Shown: piece by piece, positions 1-11,118 of the stretch
How positions within the stretch are numbered: position 1 is the first letter of the stretch
Layout of the letters: each line of letters starts with the position of its first letter
Assembly: GCA_000277445.1 (NCBI GenBank)
Contig: AJWJ01000106.1
Location: 1-54,791, forward strand
Direction: 5' to 3'
Source of the DNA: Polysphondylium violaceum
Lineage: Eukaryota > Evosea > Eumycetozoa > Dictyosteliales > Dictyosteliaceae
Length of the DNA stretch: 54,791 bases
The notes under the pieces: generated by a model
The model's input: only the letters and a program-made list of their open reading frames with translations
Told to the model about the DNA's origin: nothing
Database searches by the model: none
Position numbers and translations under genes: made by a program

Positions 1-112
<112 letters not shown>

Positions 113-113
113 G

Positions 114-410
114 AAATATATTGCCAACTTTTGGAATTGTATCAATTGGGAATTTGTAGAAAGTAAATTTTTAAATGCTTTAATTGCTGATAAAGAATAC
201 AAATTAAGAGTAGAATCACTTGTTGAAGAAGAAATTGCTCAACAATATGAAAAAGATAAAGTTAATCAAGCACTCATTGAAAATAGATTAGAAGAAGATG
301 ATTATGAATACGAAGATGAAGAAGGTGAGGACAAAGAAGATGGTGAACAAGATGAACAAGAAGAAGCTGAATATGAAGTTGAAGAAGTAGAAGTTCAAAA
401 GAAAAATTAA
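114..410 (+). CDS. 3' exon of an unidentified acidic protein (5' end outside window)
   Basis: An open frame runs from an acceptor (ATAG at 110-113) to TAA at 408-410 and would encode about 98 C-terminal residues. The first part is mixed and helical-looking (contains NFWNCINWEFVE); the last about 45 residues are almost entirely Glu/Asp with scattered Tyr/Val, ending VQKKN. There is no ATG near the start, and the frame is closed by the in-frame TAG at 111-113, so it must be a terminal exon joined to sequence to the left. I do not recognise the family. Coding status rests on codon composition and the long open frame only; the exact acceptor is inferred. Confidence 0.55.
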   Translation, partial: KYIANFWNCINWEFVESKFLNALIADKEYKLRVESLVEEEIAQQYEKDKVNQALIENRLEEDDYEYEDEEGEDKEDGEQDEQEEAEYEVEEVEVQKKN

Positions 411-595
411 ATATTTAAAATTAATCGACTCTCTCATTTTTAATTAAAATAATAGTAATAATAATTCATACACATACACACAACTTGTTTTTTCTCTCTC
501 TCTCAAAAATAAAATAACTTTATATATATAAACATAACTTGGTTCTATTGATTGTTTTATTTTTTTATTTATAATTAATAATATGCATAATTGAA

Positions 596-3500
596 TTACA
601 TTAAAGTTGAAGTATTTGCTTGTTTACCATAGTTGTCCAAAAATACTTTTTGTCTCTCGGAAAAGGTTTCTTTGAGTTCTTTGGATTTCTTTTCAACAGA
701 TTTGTCAAACACACGATAGGTTGTGTGATGATCTTTGATATATTTTCTACCGACAATTTTTGGGAAAAGACCCTCTTCGGCCAAAAGCGAGAGGAAAAAG
801 TTTTGATGGTGGAAAGAGTTGCTATAGAAAGAGAGTGAGATATTTACTTCGTTCCAATTGATATCACCGCCACCTCTAATGTGTCGGATTTCACGCACTT
901 TTAGTTCAGCACGTGCAGCCAAACTAATGATTTTGGAGAGGTTGCCTGGATAATCCCAAGTGGTGAGATGGACGGTAAATGAACGGCCAAGACTTCTGAG
1001 ACCGTATTCATAGACTTGACGCAACGTTGACATATCAATGTTGCCACCGCAAATGATCACAACAACACGTTCGTCTTTTCTGACTTTGATCTTGTGATGG
1101 AGAAGTGCTGCAAGACCAAGACAACCAGCTCCCTCGGAAACGGTACGAGAGTTGTATAAGAGATGTACAATGGTAGAGGCAATTTCATTCTCTGACACGG
1201 TGACATACTCGTCGACGAGTTCGTGGAGCACACGAGTATGAACGCCGCCTGGCATTTTCACATTGGTGCCATCGGCAAGTGAGAGTACTGCTGGTTCAAT
1301 GTAACGGAATTGATTGGTTTGCTTAAAGTCTGCCAAAGGGGACACATTGGCCGATTGTACACCAATGATACGAATGTTTGGGTTGATCTTTTTGAGGAAC
1401 AAAGCAATACCTGCAATCATACCGCCACCACCGACATTGACAATGACGGTGTCAACATCTGGCACATTGTCATAGATATCGCAACCCATTGTGCCTTGAC
1501 CTTCAATAACATCGACATCGTTGTATGGTCTGACAAGGGTCCAGTTTCTTTCTCTACAAATATCGTCGGCACACTTGACAGCCTCTTCCAAACTCTTTCC
1601 AGATTTAATTACCTCGGCACCGTATTGTCTGGTGGAGGAAAGCTTAGAGTCTGGGGCATATTCTGGACAGACAATGGTACATGGGAGACCTACTTTGGCA
1701 GAAATCAATGCAACACCTTGAGCATGATTACCAGCAGATGCAGCCACAAGACCAATGGGCTTTATTTCACTTTGCTCCAAAGCACGAAGGACCATGTTGG
1801 AAGAACCTCTGATTTTAAAACTTCCAGTCTTTTGTACATTTTCCAACATCAAGGTCACCTTGGCTCCACAGAGTTTAGAGTAGGTGGTACTGTGATAGAT
1901 GGGAGGTGGATGCATGATATCCTTAATTCTATTTTGAGCCTCTCTAATAGACTCGACAGTGATGTCTGATATATTTCTCTTTATATAGGGTCCTTTACCA
2001 ATACTTGGTGTAGAGCTGATTGAACTTGTCGTTGTCGTTGTTGTTGTCGTTGTTGTATTGTGTTGGAAAGAGGGCGAAGTGGAAGAGAGTGGCATCATGG
2101 GTGAGGTTGGTTGTTTCATTATTGATTGTGTAGAGGCTTTGAGGAATGGTGGTGAGAGGAATTCAGATTCCTTCTTTTCAAGTAGCGGGGTGTTTCTGAG
2201 ATTATATTTGAAGCCGAGTTTCTTTATGATTTCAAACACTGACGATTGTTGTTCAAAGTTTCTTGAATGACATTGAATGGTTGTTCTCACGTGATATTGC
2301 TTAAGGGTCTCACAAGAACGATCCATAAGCACCTCGACAATACTAACTTTATTTTCACCAATCACAGACAACACCTTACTGAGTGCGGTTGTGTTGTCTG
2401 GCAAATCCAATTCAATTTCAAAACTTTGACCAGTGATATCCAAACCATATTGCAAGAGTGTTTGGAAATCTATGGGATCGACAAAACCACCAGATATCAA
2501 TACGACCACCTTTTCATTTGGTTGAAGTTGAATTTGTCCGGTCATTAATCCACCCAATGCAATGGCACCTTTACCATTGGTCAATGTATGAGTATATTCT
2601 AAACACTTGATAAATGCAACTGCGACTTGATCTTCAGTTGTATCTACTAATTGATCTATAATTCTAGAGTGGTATTAGTATTATTACTCGTATTATTAAA
2701 CATTATTAAATGACTTACTTGTTATTTAATAATGTGTCCAATTTAAATTGATTCATAAAGTATTGATTATGATGTTCCAACACAGAGATTGAATGTTGGG
2801 TTTGAGTTACTACTTCATTGACAAATTCAGTTTGACTAAGAGACGATTTACTGAAAATGATTTTATTACGTTCAACATCACCACCCATATTGGCCAAATT
2901 CTTCTCTACATCGGCCAAAGTAAATTTACCATGATCTCTGCAATCAAATGCATCAAAAATATTGGTGAGATCAGATTGTTCGTGGACCAATGCCAACCAA
3001 CCGATTTCCAATCTATCGGGAAACAGTGATTGTCTAATGTATTCTCTGCCATCGGAATCCTTTCCATAGAGATCCTCTGTCATCTGCACTACAACTATTC
3101 TTGTTTTTGGTTTAACAATTTTATAATAGTATGCCATGGCACAAACATAGCTCCAGCCCACAGAATACATTCTCAATGGAATGATTACTGTATCTCTATC
3201 GGGACTAGTTTCAATCATTTCATGTGCCATGGTTGCTGATCCCAACAAAAAGTATTGTGGAATAGTTTTAACATCAATAAATACCATATGCATGTCTTTG
3301 GCATGTTGTAATGCTCTTTCAAAACAACTAGATATATCTCCCTTGTGAAATATAATCTTGGCACCTCTTGCATTTGCCATATGTAGCTAATAAATTGTTA
3401 TTATTATTATTATTATTATGATTATTGTTAATATATAAATATATTATATCTATCTAGAAATAAAACATACTCTAGTGACTTGAGATAAAGTTAAATCACC

Positions 3501-4179
3501 TGGACCAATATAGATAATGAATTTCATTTTAAGATGAAGAGCAGTAAGAATACTACCAATGGTTCCGATATGATAATCTGCATTCAAGGGATCCAATACG
3601 AGTACAAAACCACCAACCTCTCTAAACTTTCTATTTAATCTAACAGATTGTTCAAAATAGTTTCCCAACAACACGCTAAATGCATTTCTTACATAGATAT
3701 CACCAAACAATTGAAGATTCTCTAGTTTTAATTCCAAGTCACACTTAAACAATTGACTGAGTAACTCGTATTGATATTGAGGTGTTTTCTTGAGATACTG
3801 TTGAATGTATTTATGTACACGTTTAACGCTAGACACAAAATCAATTTCGGTTGAGTCTGGGAATCTTATGACACCATCGTTAATGTCTTCGTATCCCTTT
3901 AATATCAACTCTGGTTTAATAGACGATGCATCAATAGATGCACCATTGCTAGCGATACCACTCTTGGTGCTTGCAGTAGAATCATTTAAATTTGATCTAA
4001 ATTTCTTTGAATCAAACGACGATGACAATGATGATCCACTGAGACTATCACCATCTGATTCATCATCTGAACTTCTAAAATGTTTCTATTTTTATATGTT
4101 AATTATTATTATTTATTATATCAAACACTATAAGTTTTATATATAATGTGTTTTGTATATTTACTTTTGGGTTTACCAT
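596..4179 (-). CDS. Threonine dehydratase-like protein with two tandem PLP-fold+ACT modules
   Basis: Four exons fit in frame (4179-4165, 4085-3471, 3386-2719, 2663-596) and give about 1,121 residues. The second half is a conventional threonine ammonia-lyase: SFKIRG with the PLP-binding Lys near residue 715, ASAGNHAQG, GQGTMG, the GGGG phosphate loop (VGGGGMIAG near 843) and a C-terminal ACT-like domain. This enzyme type deaminates threonine or serine to a 2-oxoacid plus ammonia. The first half repeats the same order: LKLENLQLF, then DIYVRNA where SFKIRG should be (no Lys), GSATMAHEM for GQGT, a degenerate phosphate loop (PLRMYSVGW), an extra about 90 residues with an EF-hand-like stretch, GAIALGGL for the C-terminal helix, and its own ACT-like domain. 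I infer that the first module is a pseudoenzyme or regulatory half. A serine dehydratase/racemase specificity cannot be excluded. The first exon encodes only MVNPK. Confidence 0.85.
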
Positions 4180-4559
4180 ATTTCTTTGTTAAAAAGATAA
4201 GATAATATGCTAAAATGTTGTTTGCAAAAAAAAAAAAAAAAAACTTGATTTTCAAAATATGAAAAAAATGAAATTTACACTATTTCCCCATTTGTTCAAC
4301 AAAAAATTAAAAACAAAAACCGACATATGTTGATTTATGACGTTTTTTCTTTTTTACTCAAAATAAAAGTAGTCTAGAAAAAAAGATCTTAATTTTATTA
4401 AAGGTTAAATACTTTATAGTATCAAATCTGTAGAGATAAATTATCATTCATTTGGGAATAAAGACTCACAGATTCTGACAGATTTCTTTTTTTTTTTTTT
4501 TTTATAATTTTTTCGTTTATTTCATATGAAAGTAATCACTTACAAAACGAACGATCGAT
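4180..4559. other. Divergent promoter region
   Basis: 380 bases between the start codons of the dehydratase-like gene (minus) and the formyltransferase gene (plus). It contains an A run at about 4227-4243 and a T run at about 4486-4503 and is otherwise A/T-rich with no open frame of note. No specific element can be named. Confidence 0.6.
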
Positions 4560-6013
4560 ATGTTTAGATTAGTTTGTCAACGTGGTGCTTTAGGATTATT
4601 TAATCATCAAAATATATCATCCATTGTTGTGGCCACAACAACAAGATGTTTTACTACAACTATAAGCAACAGCAATGGGGCATCATTGATAAAAGGTCCT
4701 CCTTATAATATATTGTTCTTTGGGACTGATAATGTATCAATTCATACCTTGAAAGCATTAAATGAAAATAAAAGTAAAGTTTAGTTATTGACTTGGTAAG
4801 ATAATGAGTGTTTGACATTTACTATATTATCATCATCGTAATCGCAATAGTAATGTTAATCATCATCATCAATATTTTACAATAGAGAATAAAGGTGATC
4901 TTGTAAATGAATTACAAGTTGTATGTCCTAAATCTGATAAAAAAGAAGAAGTTGAAACCTACTCAATGAATGAAGGTTTGGCAATCCATTATCCTCATCC
5001 AGATACTGGAATGAAACAATTTCAAGTGCCTTTGACAGAAACAAATAAAACTGAATTTGATTTAGCTATTGTTGTTTCATTTGGTTACTTTATACCTAAA
5101 TCGGTATTATCAAAGTTTAAATATGGAGGTATCAATATGCATCCATCTCTCTTACCCAGACATCGAGGTGCTGCACCCATGTATCATACCATTCTTGAAA
5201 ATGACGATACCACAGGTATATCTGTCATTGAGCTACATCCTCAAAGATTTGATGCTGGTAATATATTAATGCAAGTTAAAGATGTATGTTTAGTCTTATA
5301 CATAGAGAGATGTTTGATATTCTTTTTATTAATACAATATTATGCATCCAAATACAATCTACTATTCTAATTAGAATCAATATAGAAAGGATAAATTATA
5401 TTTACAAGTATTAAATGAATTGGCAGAGTTGGGATCAAAATCTATAATGGAGACATTAAGAGAGTTTCCAAAACTTTCAAGTGAAGCTAAACCACAGGGC
5501 GAACAGGGCAAAACATTGGCACCCAAGGTGAATAGACAAATGTCGAAAATCGATTGCACCAACTCTACCCGAAAGGATCTTTGGATACTATATAGAGCTT
5601 TTAGTGATAACATCAGTCTCCACTGTATGATTTACAACAAGAAATATAAAACCAACAAGAGAATCAAAGTTAGAGGTATGATTACACCCTATCAAATAGA
5701 TCCATTGCTAGAGTTTGCCGACACTGAAAATCAATCAATATATCAATCACTCGAGAGTGATTTACAATCCTATCAAACTAGATTCCCACAATCAGAGCTA
5801 TCACCGGGAACCTATTTCCTCGAGACTGATAAGTCAAAGTCTTATCACAATATAATGTGGCTAAAATGTAAAGATGGTTGGGTTGGTGTAACAAAGATAT
5901 TTGAAGAAGGTAAAAAGAATCCAGTCAAAGCATCTGAATTTCTTTTTGGTAAAAATATTATTTCAATCAATGATCCTTCCACTCCTATACCTTACACCCA
6001 AATTATTACATAA
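4560..6013 (+). CDS. mtfmt: Methionyl-tRNA formyltransferase, mitochondrial
   Basis: Three exons (4560-4773, 4886-5283, 5375-6013) join in frame to 416 residues. The enzyme transfers a formyl group from 10-formyl-THF to initiator Met-tRNA in mitochondria. Evidence: NILFFGTDNVS opens the Rossmann-like formyltransferase domain, followed by SLLPRHRGAAP, the signature around the formyl-donor site, then TTGISVIEL and FDAGNIL. The C-terminal part (from about 5420) has the family's ELGSK..METL helix, GKTLAPKVN and a C-terminal tRNA-binding region. The first 45 or so residues are Arg/Thr/Ser-rich with few acids, typical of a mitochondrial presequence. For the third exon an acceptor ten bases downstream (..ATAG at 5381-5384) breaks the frame, so I chose the AG at 5373-5374. 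Confidence 0.9.
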
Positions 6014-6065
6014 GCAACAAACTAAATAGATAAATAAATAAATAATTACTATTGTATTCTTCTTC

Positions 6066-6702
6066 TTAGTCACAATATGTTTTCTCTTGTTTCAATACTT
6101 TGATTAACCATGTTACAAATGGATGAAGAGCAATAACCTCAATAATTGTCAATAACAAGGTTTTTGTCAATTTATCATCATAATATTTAAATGTATCTTT
6201 GCAATTTTCCATACAGGTATTGTGGATGATATTTGATTGTCCAGCATACCAAAAAAATGTAAAAGAAGATACTAATACTAAACAGCTTAGTAATAAAATA
6301 TACTATGTTAATCATATTTATTAGTATACATTTATAAGGTATTTTCAATCTGATACTTTATACATACAATAAATATTAATTTTGTATTGTTTTGAAATTT
6401 AAAAACTATGACTATTCCATAAAAAGTGACAATGACATGAATTAAATAATAATACCAAGAATCAAACATATGATCCCTGTCTTTGAGAACAATCGATAAA
6501 CATCCTAATATTAAAGAAGTGATCTATGTATTGCACAATTGTTAAAATTTAAATTATTCGTCTATTGCTATAAAGGTTCACTTACCAATTGAATAAAAAT
6601 ACAAATAATTTTAAATATTTTGCCATCGATAATATTGAAAAAAGTGTCGTGCATTAAATCAAGTATTGATTTATTTTTTTTAATCTTGTTTAATATATCC
6701 AT
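6066..6702 (-). CDS. Small multi-span membrane protein, unknown function
   Basis: Three exons, all phase 0 (6702-6586, 6523-6368, 6302-6066), give 169 residues. No exon is long enough to stand out alone. The protein starts MDILNKIKKNKS and has four hydrophobic stretches: around residues 25-50, 57-85, 88-112 and near 145-158. A Cys pair (CMENC) sits in the loop before the last span. Donor GTAAGTG and GTATGTA and acceptors ACATAG support the splicing. I do not recognise the family. It lies 52 bases from the end of the formyltransferase gene, convergent with it. Confidence 0.65.
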
Positions 6703-7347
6703 TTTTTTTTTTTTTTGTTTTATCTGTTGGACATTACAAATCAAAATATAAAACTAAACAAGTCTTTAGTTGATGTACAATTTTGGTTATTATTTAAATT
6801 AATTATTTAAAAAAAGATTTAATAAACAAAATACATATTAATATTGGATTATAATATAATATAATAATAAAATGGGATGGAAATGGAGTAGGGGGTACTT
6901 GGTTTTATTTTAATTTATGTATCTCTATGTGTGAGAGTATCAGAGTTGTTGCACATTTAATCACATCAGTTCAAAGATATTAAACTACCTCACCCACCCA
7001 CTCGCACTAAAAACCCACACTCAGATCACCAAAGGTGAAGAAAAAAAAAAAACAACTAAAAAGGAAATTTTAAAAGAATCATGCTTTTATTATTGATAAT
7101 ATATGATACAAACAACCCATTCATCCTAATCTTTACTTTTTACAAATTTGAGAGTGCAATTCCTATAATCAACTATATACTTTTTTCCCCCCACTCCCTG
7201 ATATAGGTAACTGCAAACACATCCAATCACACACCTACACACACAAATGTTTTATCTCTTGTTTTCAAATCACTCTATATCTTTTTTTGGTGATTAAAAT
7301 TTTCTTTCAAAATGTTATAGAGTGTGAGCTAATATGAATGATGATCA
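6703..7347. other. Intergenic, no gene seen
   Basis: 645 bases between two minus-strand genes: upstream of the 169-residue membrane protein and downstream of the TLC protein. There is a T run next to the upstream gene's ATG, several A runs and a C-rich patch at about 7188-7200. There is no coding potential on either strand. Confidence 0.6.
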
Positions 7348-8466
7348 TCAATTTGTTTTTTCTTTTCCAGGGGAGATGCTGTAATTATGATCAATAAACT
7401 GACTATTACTATTACTACTATTATTGTTATTGTTTAAATTCTTTGTTGATAAGGATGCCGATTTATGACCTATTTTTGAAATATATCTCTTTTTGATAGC
7501 ATTAAATAAACCTCTCCAAATTAAAAAGCACCAATAACAATTTAACAATATGATGATAGTGAATGCGGTTGGGACAACAAATCTAACATATAGGTGTTTT
7601 GAAGCCAAAACATCAAGATTTTCAAAAATTGCTTTCGTGCACTGAATGGGGGTAAACAATACTCTAACTATTAAAAAGGTGAATGCCATAAAAACTCCAT
7701 TTATAAAGTAAAGATTTGATTTCTTTAAATTTAATTTATCCAAAAAGTATCTCTGATTAACAAATGGTGTTGATATCTCTGTAAACATATATAATAATAA
7801 GAGGAAATGACAATCTCCAAAGTACTATTTTTTAAAAAACATTTAATTAGTTCGCATATTCATATTTATCAAATCTTGTAAGATCAAAACTGAGATTATT
7901 TTTTTTTTTAAGATGGGTCGAACAAAAAAAAAAAAAAACCAACAAAAAAGAAAAAAAGGTGTACTTACGGTTCCTACAGAAAATGAAACTATACCCAAAC
8001 AGTGGTGTACTACGGCACCAAACTCTAAAAGAAACTTTGAGTAATAGATAATACATAATAAATCATATATAAAATAACCAATAATGAATCTCATGATAAA
8101 GAAGCTATATTCATTTGAAAAACTGAATGGTTGACGACTAAATTCATCATAATAGTTAAAGAGAATGTACCCAGAGACCAAAGTTGTTACAAGAGCATTT
8201 ATATTTGATATTATTCTGAGTATGGTAGTAGTTATTGAATAAGAATATATCTTGTTGTTTTGTTGTGTTTTTACAAACACTTACCTAGCTTGAAATTCAA
8301 TTTGTAACTGTTCATTTGCGACAATATTGTATCTCTTGAATACCAAGGGTACAAAGAATTTAGAGAGATAGAATATAATGGACAAAGATACAATGGTGTA
8401 GAGTTCCACCGATATGCTTTCCAAATCAATGTCACCTGACAAATGCTGGAGTAGAGTTAATTCCAT
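7348..8466 (-). CDS. TLC-domain membrane protein (TLCD4/TMEM56 family)
   Basis: Three exons (8466-8285, 8215-7969, 7824-7348) give 301 residues. TLC (TRAM/LAG1/CLN8) proteins are polytopic membrane proteins, some acting in ceramide or other lipid handling; the role of the TLCD4 branch is not settled. Visible signature: YFIYDLL, then VVHHCLGI with the paired His, then TEISTPFVNQRYFLDK, the strongest family match, all between hydrophobic spans. The C-terminus is a hydrophilic Asn/Ser-rich tail. The hydrophobic frame stays open upstream of the ATG at 8466 (to about 8568) with no in-frame ATG, so that part is taken as 5' leader or an unrecognised exon. Confidence 0.85.
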
Positions 8467-8783
8467 GCTATAAAACAAAATAGCTATACAAATAAAACAA
8501 AGATAAATAATAAATAATACACCACTTTGTGAAAAATTTTTCCTTTGACAGATAGGATAGGATACCAAAAAATAAAAATTAAAAAAAATTAAATTAAAAA
8601 AAACATGTTTGCAAATTTACCTTTTTTTGATTTTTTTCTATTTTTAAAGAATTGTTTTTTCCTATTGATTCATCAGCGGTAGTGAAAATTTTTTTCGGGC
8701 TAATGCATTATTATGGAATTATGATTTTAAATGGTTTTATTTATTTACATAGTGTTGTTGGTTGGAGATTGAGGTGTTGCTTT
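8467..8783. other. Intergenic, no gene seen
   Basis: 317 bases upstream of the TLC gene and downstream of the ankyrin gene. The part nearest the TLC gene continues its reading frame without an ATG; the rest is A/T-rich with A and T runs. No element can be named. Confidence 0.5.
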
Positions 8784-10974
8784 TTATTCTTCCTTTGATG
8801 TGGTGGAAGTTAGATCTTTATCAGACAACATTGATTCTGTGCTTATTGATTCTAATCCTTTTGTAAAATTTTCAGGATCAATAGTTGGTGGTATTGAGGT
8901 TGTTATTTCATCGCCACCAGGTGGTAGTATTGAGGTTTTAGTGGGAGGTTGCTCAGTTGTAGTAGTAGTCGTATCATTGGTATTGGTGGATGACACTATT
9001 GATTCATCAGATTCATTAGTTTCTTCAGATAATTCTTCAGACTCATCGGATTCTTCATCAGATGATTCTGTTGCTTGAGTAGAAGTAAATGAGGGCCTTG
9101 TAGCTCTGACTTTTTTTGTTTTTTCCAGTTTTAGCAACATCTTTTGAGGATAATTTTCTCTTTTTGGAATTTTTTGTATCACTCTCTGATTCAGATTCAG
9201 ACCCAGATGATTCAGACTCTGGTTCAGACTCTGATTGACTTAATGAGTAACTTTCATCATCGGAAATTACATACTCACTTTCATCTGTTTCTTGTTCTTC
9301 CTCTTCTTTCTCTTCAAAATCATCGTCATCACTCTTTTTTTTCTTTGGCGGTGCGTTTGGATCTCTTTTAGGTCTACCTCTTTTCTTGACTTGATTTGAA
9401 TCAAGAATGGTTGTGGTTGTAGTTGTGGTCGTTGTTGTTGGAGTAGCAGTAATATCTGTATTTGTATTTGTATTTGTAGTATCTAAAGGTTCACTACTAT
9501 CATTGGCTATCGAATCATTTGTATTCTCAGTATTACCTTTGTTGTTTGTTACCAAATCATTATTAATTAAATGACCATCACTCTCACCACCACTTTCGCC
9601 ACCTTCACTTTCATCTTCTTCATCACCAGTTTCATCATCACTTGGACTATTCTCTTTTTGACTTACTTCTATAAGATCGTCATTGTCCAGAATCTCCTCA
9701 ATCTTGTTGATGTCTTCGAAATCATATTCATGAATTGTTTTTCTATTTCTTCTAGATGTTAGAGTGAGGTTTGAACGAATTTCTTCAATAGATCTCGCTT
9801 TCTTTCTTTTCTTTGTCTCTATGCCACCCGGTGGAACCTTGATAATGGATGCACTGTGTTTTTCAATGTCTTCAAACAAAGTTTCAGACGATGATTTCTT
9901 TTTCCTTTCTTTTTCCAATTGCTCCTTTAACTTCTCTCTTTCAATGCTAAGCGTACTCATACGTCCACTTCTCACTTTCTTTTCTTTCTTTGCCTTTTCC
10001 TTCTTGACCTTTTCTTTTTTGATCTTTTCTTTCTTTGTCTTGCTCTTTTTGCCGCTGCTGTCGTCTTTTAATGAAACCAACTCTTCTGTGTTGTTTGGAT
10101 CTGATTTTTGCAGATATCTAATGATCATCCGATTGGATCTGGTCTTGGCCAACTCGAGAGGTGTAATGAATCTACTATACTCTTGAATATCCAGACGTGC
10201 CTCGCCTTTGATCAGCACCTTGACAATGTCGAGTAGTTCGTAAAACACTGCATAGTGCAGGGCAGTGTATCCGTTGCTGTCCTGAGTGTTTATCATGGTG
10301 GGTGCATTACTGACAAGATACTTTACGGTTTCTTTGCACTTGTACACGACCGCTCTGTGTAACACTGTTTTATTCTGTTCATTCTGCATCGAGAGGGGCA
10401 AGTTGACCTCGTTGTGAAGATAGTCTATAATCTGCGGAGACTTGTACGCAAAGTGAATCAATGTATTGCCCTGTGCATCTGTGTCTTTGTCGGGCTCAAT
10501 CATGCCCGTTTCATAGAGTTTTTTTACGACCTCTAGATTACCTGCAACGATGGCCAAATAAAACAAAGATTTGCCATCCTTGTCTCGTGCGGTGGGCGAC
10601 GCACCGTTGCTTAGCAGGATATCGACAATCTCGTTGAACCCCTTTTCCAGCGCCACACCAAGGGGCGAGGTCTCGTTGCCCGACGAGGGAATATCGATAA
10701 ACGCCTTGCCCTCTGTCACCAGCCACTCTACGCAATCCCTATATCCATAGAAACAGCAGTACCCCAATGCCGAGTATCCACACGTCTTGTAGTCCACCAT
10801 GGCACCGCTCTGCACCGCCATTCTCATCGAATCCAAATTCCCCATTCTGCTTGCCCTAATGAGTTCATTGCATTGCACCAACTTTGCCTTTTTCTGGGCA
10901 TCGCTCAAGTAGAGATCCGAATTGATAATCACATCGGATATCTCTTTATAGCCTTTGGCCTTTGCTTCCTCCAT
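8784..10974 (-). CDS. Ankyrin-repeat protein with AT-hook-like tail; probable frameshift
   Basis: A single open frame starts at ATG 10974. Residues about 45-290 form ankyrin repeats (for example GYTALHYAVFYELLDIVKVL and TVLHRAVVYKC). A Lys-rich segment follows, then acidic and poly-Thr stretches, then KKRGRPKRDPNAPPKKKK, an AT-hook core (RGRPK) beside an HMG-like DPNAP. This suggests a nuclear, chromatin-associated role. As written, the frame stops at 9058 (638 residues). The +1 frame continues from the same place to 8784 with the same Ser/Asp/Glu/Thr composition (SSDEESDESEE), and the two meet at a homopolymer patch, T7-G-T6 on the plus strand at 9111-9124. Dropping one base gives 729 residues. 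Either an assembly error, a true mutation, or a genuine stop at 9058. The ankyrin part is noticeably richer in G+C than its neighbours. Confidence 0.8.
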
Positions 10975-11118
10975 GTCCCTACACTAAACGAAACTCTATG
11001 CTGCATATGATGTGTGTGCATACAATTTCAAAAATTTAAAAAAAAAAAAAAAAAAACTTTTACAAATTTATTTCACCTCAACAGCTAAAAATCATATAAA
11101 TTAAATCATATCGCCAAC

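Noticed and set aside
2582-2584. TTG as a start codon for the dehydratase second half (also seen at 4026-4028, 8566-8568 and 22751-22753)
   Set aside because: Nuclear genes here start at ATG; in each case the frame continues upstream into a splice acceptor or to a downstream ATG.
10538-10735. 65-codon frame overlapping the ankyrin gene
   Set aside because: It is a shifted-frame shadow of the G+C-richer ankyrin coding region.
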